A stretch of 64,000 bases of DNA from Gnetum montanum. Its lineage: Eukaryota; Streptophyta; Gnetopsida; Gnetales; Gnetaceae. Every line of letters starts with the position of its first letter. Position 1 is the stretch's first letter. Below are positions 57,500 through 64,000 of this stretch, in pieces. The stretch lies in the NCBI GenBank assembly GCA_015680685.1, contig MNCI01022206.1:503974-567973 (forward strand), in the 5' to 3' direction. Under the pieces are notes generated by a model that was not told the origin of the DNA, searched no databases, and saw only the letters and a list, made by a program, of their open reading frames with translations. A program made the translations under genes and the position numbers.

Positions 57500-57928
57500 G
57501 GGTATGTATTTCATAATTTCCAACGGGTATGTATTTCATAATTTCCAACGGAAACTTTGTCTGGATTTGTACATATACATTGAAATGGTCACCTTGCCTT
57601 GCCTTGCCTCGTATTGTTTTTGCCTTTTTAGTTCTTGAAATGTCTGCATTTTGCATTAAAATCTTACGTAATGCATTAAAATCTTACGTATCTTCTCCTG
57701 TTCTGAATACTACCAAAAATTTTATTTCATTGTTAAATAGCAAGCAAGCAATCAAGATTCATGGCATCGGCATGAGACGGACCGCAGGAGAACACAAGGG
57801 ACTACGAATGAATAAACAAACACACGAAAGGGCTACTATGGTAAATCATCGGCATGAGACGGACCGCAGGAAAACACAAGGGACTACGAATGAATAAACA
57901 AACACACGAAAGGGCTACTATGGTAAAT
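57500..57928 (+). repeat. Run of exact or near-exact tandem duplications (25, 20 and 82 bp)
   Basis: 25-bp units at 57500 and 57525; 20-bp units at 57652 and 57672 (GCATTAAAATCTTACGTA); 82-bp units at 57765 and 57847 differing at one base (GCAGGAG versus GCAGGAA). Overlapping frames through the 82-bp copies repeat the same peptide and are not convincing genes. Confidence 0.9.
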
Positions 57929-58008
57929 CAAGTTTGGGATGGGGCGTGCGAGGAAAAATTTGCATTTGCATGGATTCGCCTGCCTTTGGGAGCGTCAAAG
58001 GTTCCACC

Positions 58009-58308
58009 ATGGCTCACATTCACGCGTGTTTATTGTTCATTGCTGGTTTTTGCTCTTTTTCTCTTGTCTCGGCTGCAAAAGAAAAAACAAAACAGGGTCA
58101 TCGTCATGGGTCATCGACGGATGGATGCTTGTTCAACATTTTTAAAAATCTGTTTGCTTATAAAACAACGAATCCCACCAGCACATGGCCAATGGCCATA
58201 TGCAAGCTCATGGTGCTCTGTTTTTACTTTCCCCTTGATTTTCCAGAAAGGTTTTGGATCATTGTAGGTGAGGTGAGTTACAGAAAGGTTTTGGATCATT
58301 GTAGGTGA
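58009..58308 (+). CDS. Candidate small secreted protein (99 aa), unproven
   Basis: The start codon is in a strong plant context (TTCCACCATGGCT). Residues 1-22 (MAHIHACLLFIAGFCSFSLV, then SA) look like a cleavable signal peptide: a hydrophobic core and a small-residue VSA end, followed by a charged stretch AKEKTKQGHRHGSS. The later half is hydrophobic and may not be real, because CAG/GTCATC at about 58094 could be a splice donor, and the end runs into a 37-bp tandem duplication (58244-58317). No family is recognised. Overlapping frames exist on the same strand, so chance is possible. Confidence 0.25.
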   Translation: MAHIHACLLFIAGFCSFSLVSAAKEKTKQGHRHGSSTDGCLFNIFKNLFAYKTTNPTSTWPMAICKLMVLCFYFPLDFPERFWIIVGEVSYRKVLDHCR

Positions 58309-58317
58309 GGTGAGTTA
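58244..58317 (+). repeat. Exact 37-bp tandem duplication
   Basis: The unit CAGAAAGGTTTTGGATCATT (first 20 bases) starts at 58244 and at 58281. Confidence 0.9.
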
Positions 58318-58319
58318 CT

Positions 58320-59626
58320 GGGCTGTGGCTAGTTTAGTTAAGTTGTGTTTCTTATAATGCAGTCATCTTTAACGTGGCTGTACGGCACTACTCATCCCTA
58401 GGGTGGGTGTAGGGTGGTACCCACAAGCAGTGGTTGAACAAAAGTATTAGCAGACATGATTTGTTATAACTTTGGTTGAGGCTTGAGGCTTAACTTCATT
58501 TTTGGAAATATTGGATTGAGTAACAAAAGGGTTTCATTTTATTGTTGTCATTTTTGGTTGTTTCAAAAATTATATGTTTGCAAATTTTCTTACTTGAGTG
58601 ATATTGCAATCTTCTGTGCAATTTTTAAGCATTAACAATATTTTGGATTTACATTGTACTTGTTCTATATTTTATAATGTATATTTATAATATATGAGAT
58701 TTTATTTTTTAAAAAAACTAATATATTTAAATTTTCTCTATAGGTCCCGCCTACGAACCCGTCCCCACTTTTTCTCAAGGCACACGTACCCAAACACTTT
58801 CAGAATGGCGAATCCTTCCACCAATCCGATTCTTTTGATGCATAGGGTGGGACAAATAATGGTGCATACCAACCCAGAAAAGAAACAGGATCAAGCAAAG
58901 AAGCTTACTCAATCCGAGGATATATAAAAAAAGTGCAGAGAGGATGCAAATGCTCTGGATTGAAGCAATGGCACATAACAGCCTTCCACATGAAGTTTTG
59001 CTTCTCTTCTCTTTTGATTGCAGGGGAGCACCTTTACCAGGTAACATACGTGAACACTTTTGCACATTAATGAATCCTGCTTAGTGGTTACAATAATTCA
59101 CAACTGAATAAACAATAGAATTCATGTTTAACGTGAGCATTGAGCGACAAGAATCTTAATAACAAAACCAGTGTGGCATAAAGCTGTGGCCGACTTGCAG
59201 CCCCAAGTGGCGCCCGAGATACCTTTCCTGGCCAAATAGCAAAGCGTGCTTACGATTACGATTACGATTGCGATTGCCATGAATGTATAGATCTGTATTA
59301 TTTTGATAATGAAATCTCTGCTTTTTGGGTGGCGATCAATCCGCTGCCATTTGAACGGGCCCTAAATTGCGCTAAGGCTGACTTTCCCTGCCTAAGCGGA
59401 TATACCGCAGAGGAAAATGATTTTCAAAAACTGGGTCGCAGAGTATTTGACAAAATCCCGCAAGAAAGTCACAAGAAGTAGGCGTTAAGGCTTTGGCTCA
59501 CGCGGCCAGTGTGAAAAAGAGAACACCCTGACCAAGACCAGAAGAAGAAGCTGTCCAAGGAATCGTGGAACCTACTTCTGCAGCGTTATCATTGCAGGAG
59601 TTTGCCTGAAATCCTGTACGATTCAC
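58320..59626 (+). other. Upstream region of WRKY gene 2
   Basis: No other gene recognised. A short CGATTA/CGATTG run is at about 59254-59276. A fragment of the SINE-like body (GGGTGGGACAAATAATGG) is near 58847. TTGACA near 59448 contains a W-box core but lacks the preferred last base. Confidence 0.4.
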
Positions 59627-60961
59627 ATGGACGATCTCAGCAAACTGTTCGAGGGATTCGACGATCTCCAACAAACAATTAAATACGAGAATGAGCACGA
59701 TCGTCATCATTATCATCAAGAGCAGCCACCATTGATGCTTCCTCTCTGGAATAGCTACGAGATTAAAGAGCAACAGTCCCTCAATCTTCAATCCGGGCAT
59801 CACGAGGATTCTGCTCAGCCATCACAGAAATGCGAATTCTGCAACAATACAAACAGACTTTCGTAAGACTGGATTTTTTGTCTGATTTTACCTTTAAGTT
59901 GCATGATATTGCAGTTACATACAGAACATTTGGTACTTCTTAATAATGTTTTTAAAACACATAGCATACATTTCTGGTCTCAAAATATCCGTTTCAGTTT
60001 CAGATATTCTTGGTAACTTTTTAAAATAATGTTTCAAAAAGCATAGGATACACTTTTTATCTCAAAATATCCGTTTCAATTTCTGTTTCAGATATTGAGT
60101 ATTCTTGTAGTTAATCTTTTAAATAATGTTTTAAAAAGCGTAGGATGCATTTTTTATCTGAAAATATCAGTTTCAAATATTGAGTTGTTAGCGAGTTTCT
60201 GCTACGAGTACTTGCAGAGTCTCGAGGTTTTTTTGCTAGGCGAGTAACTCACAACCCACCAGGTGAGTCAGAAATCTATATACAGTAAAAATTCAAATTT
60301 CGAGGAGTCCTTTTTACTGCTGTGCGAGTTTGCCGAGTTCCGAGTTTATTTTGACGAAAACGAATCACTCACAGAGTCCGAATCTCATAAAGCTAATTGA
60401 GTATTCTTGTTGATTCGATTATGTATGGATTTGCTGTTGGTCATGTTTAATTCTCTGTTTGATTTAGAACTGCTAAATCTGTAAGAAAAGTGAGGGCTAC
60501 GGCAAGAGTACCCAGCTACACATTCAGAACCAAATCTGAGAAGGATGTGATTGAAGACGGTTATAAATGGAGAAAATACGGCAAAAAGATGATCAAGAGC
60601 AGTCCTTACCCCAGGTTGCTTATTCAGTAGCCTCTTGCATTTTAATGATTTCATGGATATATACACACATATCTTGATTTCTTGACATTGACTGAACTGT
60701 AATATACTTTCTGTAAATTACTAAATTAACCGGGGTTGCTTTTCTTTTTTGGTATTTATTTGCTGCAGAAATTATTACAAGTGCTCAGAGAAGAGTTGCG
60801 GAGTGAGGAAGAGAGTTGATAGAGATCCATTGGATAAAAGCATGGTGCTTACCACATACAAGGGAACCCACAACCATGAACGCCCTGGTGCAGTTTATTG
60901 TTATTATTTTGACGCTGAAACATCCAGGTTACAGAGTAACGACTTATTGATTCAGCTGTAG
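59627..60961 (+). CDS. WRKY transcription factor, group IIc, WRKYGKK variant (gene 2)
   Basis: Three exons: 59627-59862, 60468-60614 and 60769-60961 (576 nt with stop, 191 aa, the same length as gene 1). Introns (605 and 154 bp) are GT...AG, both phase 2 at positions equivalent to gene 1. The N-terminus MDDLSKLFEGFDDL parallels MDELGDLWEGLLFD of gene 1; the rest of the N-terminal region is acidic and Gln/His-rich. Domain: VPSYTFRTKSEKDVIEDGYK, WRKYGKK at 113-119, then zinc ligands C133, C138, H162 and H164 (C-x4-C-x23-H-x-H). The C-terminal tail (GAVYCYYFDAETSRLQSNDL...) is slightly longer than in gene 1. Role by family: nuclear DNA-binding regulator, often in defence or hormone responses; the target motif may differ from the W-box because of the Gln-to-Lys change. 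All splice junctions keep frame. Confidence 0.92.
59940..60185 (+). repeat. Three ~85-bp imperfect repeats in WRKY gene 2 intron 1
   Basis: Each unit has AATGTTT.AAAA, then CATAGGATACA or a close variant, TCTCAAAATATC, GTTTCA and AGATATT. They are purely intronic. Confidence 0.7.
60186..60395. repeat. Diverged relative of the hAT MITE in WRKY gene 2 intron 1
   Basis: It shares features with the copies at 31257 and 47663: TACTTGCAGAGT near 60210, a row of GAGT/ACTC motifs, and TTTATTTTGACGAAAACG with CACTCACAGAGTCCG near the other end. Terminal repeats and target duplication are not clear. Confidence 0.45.
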
Positions 60962-62138
60962 CTGTTTCATGCATGTGACCTTATGCTTTAACCTGGTTGT
61001 TGTTATATCATGCATATGACTTGAATTTGTTAAGACTATTTCATTGACTTGGCTTATCCTGCTGTGTGGCGCCAGTTATTGCACAAGTACTAATGCTTTT
61101 CGCTGTTTTCCCCTTAATGATGCATTGGAATTTAAGTAATGATTGAATTTTTCATAAGGAAACTAAATGTCTTTAATTAGGGTGCTTGATAGCTTTTATA
61201 TTTATGGGATGACATTTATTTTAGAATTAGAATGTAGTTAAGATGATGATGATAATGATGATCTATTTCAAAATTTCTTTTATAGTATTTATTCATAACT
61301 TAATATTACCTTGAGATCAAGATGTGCATTTGAGATGGGATAAGATGAATTTATTATATATTGTAACATTTTCAATCATCCATTATAAAATAATTTTACA
61401 GTAAATGCTATTTCATGAATTTTAAGTATCTTTTATGAAAAGGTTTGGTGGGATAGGGTTCACATTGAAAAGACTAAATTATTATAGAAATAATATATTT
61501 AAACAACTAGAATTTTGTTATTAACAATATGTTTGCATGGCGAGATAATTAAAATATTTCAAGAATGATAGCATACCAAAAAAGGAGAAGTATATTAGGC
61601 AAAGTAAATTTTTATTTCATTCTAATCCTCTTTTGCTTGAATACATGTAAAGAATAACTCAGTAGTAACTGAGTTATGATTAGATCTAAGAGAGTCTAAG
61701 TAAGTAAAAAGATGGTTTTAGTTTCAATAACTTCCAAAAAAAATTTCAATACTCAACCCCAGAATTCATTTATTAGTTTAATTGAAGGGAGCTTTATTAT
61801 TTAGTAGCACCAAAAATATAATGTTTTTATTCTTAAAAAATCATAATCTAGTTTAAAATAAATAAAATATCATGATTATTTATAAAAAATATTATCTATC
61901 TCAAATTGCTAAAGAGTCAATGGAAGTATGCACAATTGATAAAGAGTTCGTTACAAACCTTTGTGCCTTTCATGAGGGTTGCATATGAATACTATATTCA
62001 ATTTTTTAAATTAATTTTATTTTTTAGCTCATCAGCTTTGATATTTTAAAGTAAATTAACTAATATGTAAATTATTTATAAATCATTAATCATGTTTCAT
62101 GAACTATCAATAATATTTATTTATTCCCAAAATTCTTG
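60962..62138. other. 3' flank of WRKY gene 2, AT-rich
   Basis: No gene seen. A GATGATGATGATAATGATGAT run (about 61241-61262, preceded by TTAA) resembles the tail of the LINE at 62139 and may mark another truncated copy. A SINE-body-like piece (TAGATCTAAGAGAGTCTAAG) is near 61682. Confidence 0.4.
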
Positions 62139-63480
62139 TTATCATCATCATCATCATCTTAGCCTTGTCCCAATAAAATGGGGTAAGTTACATGAGTTCT
62201 TTTTGGCCATTTACTTCTATAAAAAGTTAAATCTTTATTTATTTATAGTTTGTTCAAATCATCTTTGACTATTTTTCCCCATGTCTTCTTTGGTCTTTCT
62301 TATGGTGGCTTTCGTAGAACAGTGATCTAGCAACCTTTCTTTATAGGCTTATTGTCTGATTGTCTTTACACATGTCCAAACCATACAAGGTGTTGTTCTT
62401 GTAGCTTATCTAAAATAGTCACCACTTCAAGTATTCCTATGATGTTTGCATTATGAAGTTTATCTTTTCTAGTAACATTCAACATCTATTAAAGCATTCA
62501 CATTTTTGCTACATTGATTCATTATTCATGCCTCTTTTGTATTGCCCAACATTTAGCACCATATAAGATAGGGAAAGTGACTACAATCTTGTAAAATGCA
62601 CCCTTCAATTTATTAGTATTCTTTTATCATGTAGAACACCACTAGCTTGTCTACATTTTGACTATTTCATCTCAATAATATTTCTTATATATTTATTAAT
62701 TTCACTATTTAATTGAAGGATTGATCCTAGATAATGGAACTATTTATAGTGAGGGACTTTTTTTTTTTTTACCTTAAATTGTCACTTCTATTTCACCACT
62801 ATTTATGCTATTATTAAAATTTCCATATATATTCTGTCTAAATGTTGCTAATTTTTAAGCCTTTTGATTTTAGGGTATGTCTCCACTTCTTTATTTTAAA
62901 AGCATTGTTTTCTTGAGCTATATCCACCAACATCATATCATCTACAAATAACATACATTAAGAAATCTCATTTTGCATTTCCTTTATTAATTCATCCATA
63001 ATAATGATAAATAAGTACAAGCTAAGTGTAGACCCTTGATGTAGAAGTATTGTGACTAAACAATGTGATGTTCCACAAGTTATTCTAATTTTAGTGGTAG
63101 CTCATTCATACAAGTCTTGAATCACTTTAATATATTTATTAGGGAGGTTTTTCCTCCACAAGGCCCACTAAATAATATCTCTGGGCATTCTCTCATATAC
63201 GTTTTCCAAGTCAATGGAAATCATATGTAGATTTTTCTATGTTTTCTTAATTTCTCCATCAATTGTTGTATTAAAAAAAATAGCCTCTATAGTAGATCTC
63301 CTAGGCATAAATCCAAATTAATTTTCAGATGCTATTGATTCAAGTTTGAGACAATATTCAATGAATCTCTCCTAGAGCTTCATAGTGTGTCTCATTAGCT
63401 TAATCCCTTTATAGTTTGCACAATTTTATATGTCTCTATTTTTGTAATTGGGAACAAAATTCTCATTATCTTAGTTATAA
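62139..63480 (-). pseudogene. RTE-type LINE, reverse transcriptase region and 3' end
   Basis: The minus-strand translation (with stops) gives the plant RTE RT order: YRGIKLMSHTMKLWERFIEY, FGFMPRRSTIEAIF, LHMISIDLENVYERMPREII, GSTLSLYLFIIIMDEL, then MLFVDDMMLVDIAQENN with the catalytic FVDD at about 62937-62948. It continues KGLKISNIQTEYME and runs to a 3' end with (GAT)n. The 5' part, including the endonuclease, is missing or unrecognisable beyond 63480. The element is 5'-truncated and inactive. Confidence 0.85.
62141..62158 (-). repeat. (GAT)6 tail of the RTE LINE
   Basis: Six ATC triplets on the plus strand, that is GAT repeats at the element's 3' end. Plant RTE LINEs typically end in short simple-sequence tails after a conserved TAAG-type stretch, as here (AAGGCTAAGATGATG). 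Confidence 0.7.
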
Positions 63481-64000
63481 ATATATAAACATGTTGATTA
63501 AGTTACAAATGTATATTTCTAAGATGAGAGGACATTATGAAGACAAACTAGTACAAGAGTAACTTGAATGTCTTAACAAATTTTTAAAGTTAAAGTAAGA
63601 AAAGTACATGAGCATAAATTTGAGGATGTGGATAATAAAGATGATGAATATAAGAATTCTTTGATCCCTCATTCTTCCATCATTAAGAGCCTTGTGATAA
63701 TGTGCAATCTATAGTTTTTATTAATGAATTTTATTTTCTATTTTTCTTTTGTATATCTAAAGTATAGTAAAGTAGTTAATAATAAAAGATAAATCTAAAT
63801 ATGTTAAAGCTAATGTTATTGGAAAAGATTCATGAAAGTTAAATTATAATATGATACATAGCTTGAATTTTTTTGGATAAGTTATATCTCATAATACTTT
63901 GCTTGTGTAGGTTTTATACTTTATTTGTTATCAAATTTTTAATCTTGTGATTGTTGTAGAAGCTTTCATGCTTGTATTTTATGTTAAAGTTGATGAAAAG
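63481..64000. other. AT-rich, no feature seen
   Basis: No sustained frame or recognised repeat up to the window edge. Confidence 0.4.

Noticed and set aside
57529-57897. 122-codon frame upstream of WRKY gene 2
   Set aside because: It runs through the exact tandem duplications and repeats its own peptide; no recognisable domain, and several competing frames.
1-64000. CRISPR arrays, tRNA or rRNA genes, bacterial-type operons
   Set aside because: None seen. The repeats are transposon-derived, microsatellite or minisatellite, and the gene structures are plant-type with introns.

Overview
The window is nuclear DNA of a seed plant with a large, repeat-rich genome. A gymnosperm is my best guess, but no organism marker is present. 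The evidence is two three-exon WRKY transcription factor genes with GT-AG introns set in tens of kilobases of decayed Ty3/gypsy LTR retrotransposons, LINEs, SINE-like repeats and hAT-type MITEs. No bacterial-style gene or operon was seen.

Layout. 1-3063: left-truncated minus-strand Ty3/gypsy element A (gag, PBS, 5' LTR), apparently inserted into the 3' LTR of element B. 3064-10521: minus-strand element B, the only one of the five with pol (integrase, RNase H, RT), carrying an internal inversion. 11528-27563: plus-strand element E with perfect 5-bp target duplications (GTACT); it has gag and an extra pol-less ORF2, which is split by minus-strand element C (18805-25692). 27950-30500: LINE remnant. 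30840-33211: scrambled partial copy of the WRKY locus, with a WRKY pseudogene and a MITE. 33780-34645: GC-richer island and microsatellite. 34646-37722: AT-rich DNA with a SINE-like copy and a LINE 3' end. 37723-44565: minus-strand element D, running into a 423-bp N gap. 46764-48928: WRKY gene 1. 49300-57490: SINE-like repeats, a second kind of gypsy pol fragment and AT-rich filler. 57300-58320: several short exact tandem duplications and one candidate secreted-peptide ORF. 59627-60961: WRKY gene 2. 62139-63480: minus-strand RTE-type LINE.

How the parts relate. The five gypsy elements share LTR ends (TGATGA...ATCA), a primer-binding site of the TGGCGCCGTTGCCGGGGA type (Athila/Tat-like) and related gag proteins. 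In the elements seen whole they also share a GTCATGGGGG polypurine tract. C and D encode gag plus protease but have no reverse transcriptase or integrase, and E encodes gag plus an unrelated coiled-coil ORF2. These look like non-autonomous families that would need pol from a B-like relative. Their LTRs carry arrays of GATATC/GATATT boxes next to the TATA box, often 14 bp apart. The two WRKY genes encode equal-length (191 aa) group IIc proteins with the variant WRKYGKK heptad, and are clearly paralogues.

Limits. All homology calls were made by eye from translated motifs and sequence comparison. Single Ns at 471, 608 and 48149, each next to a duplicated stretch, suggest that some local duplications are assembly artefacts.
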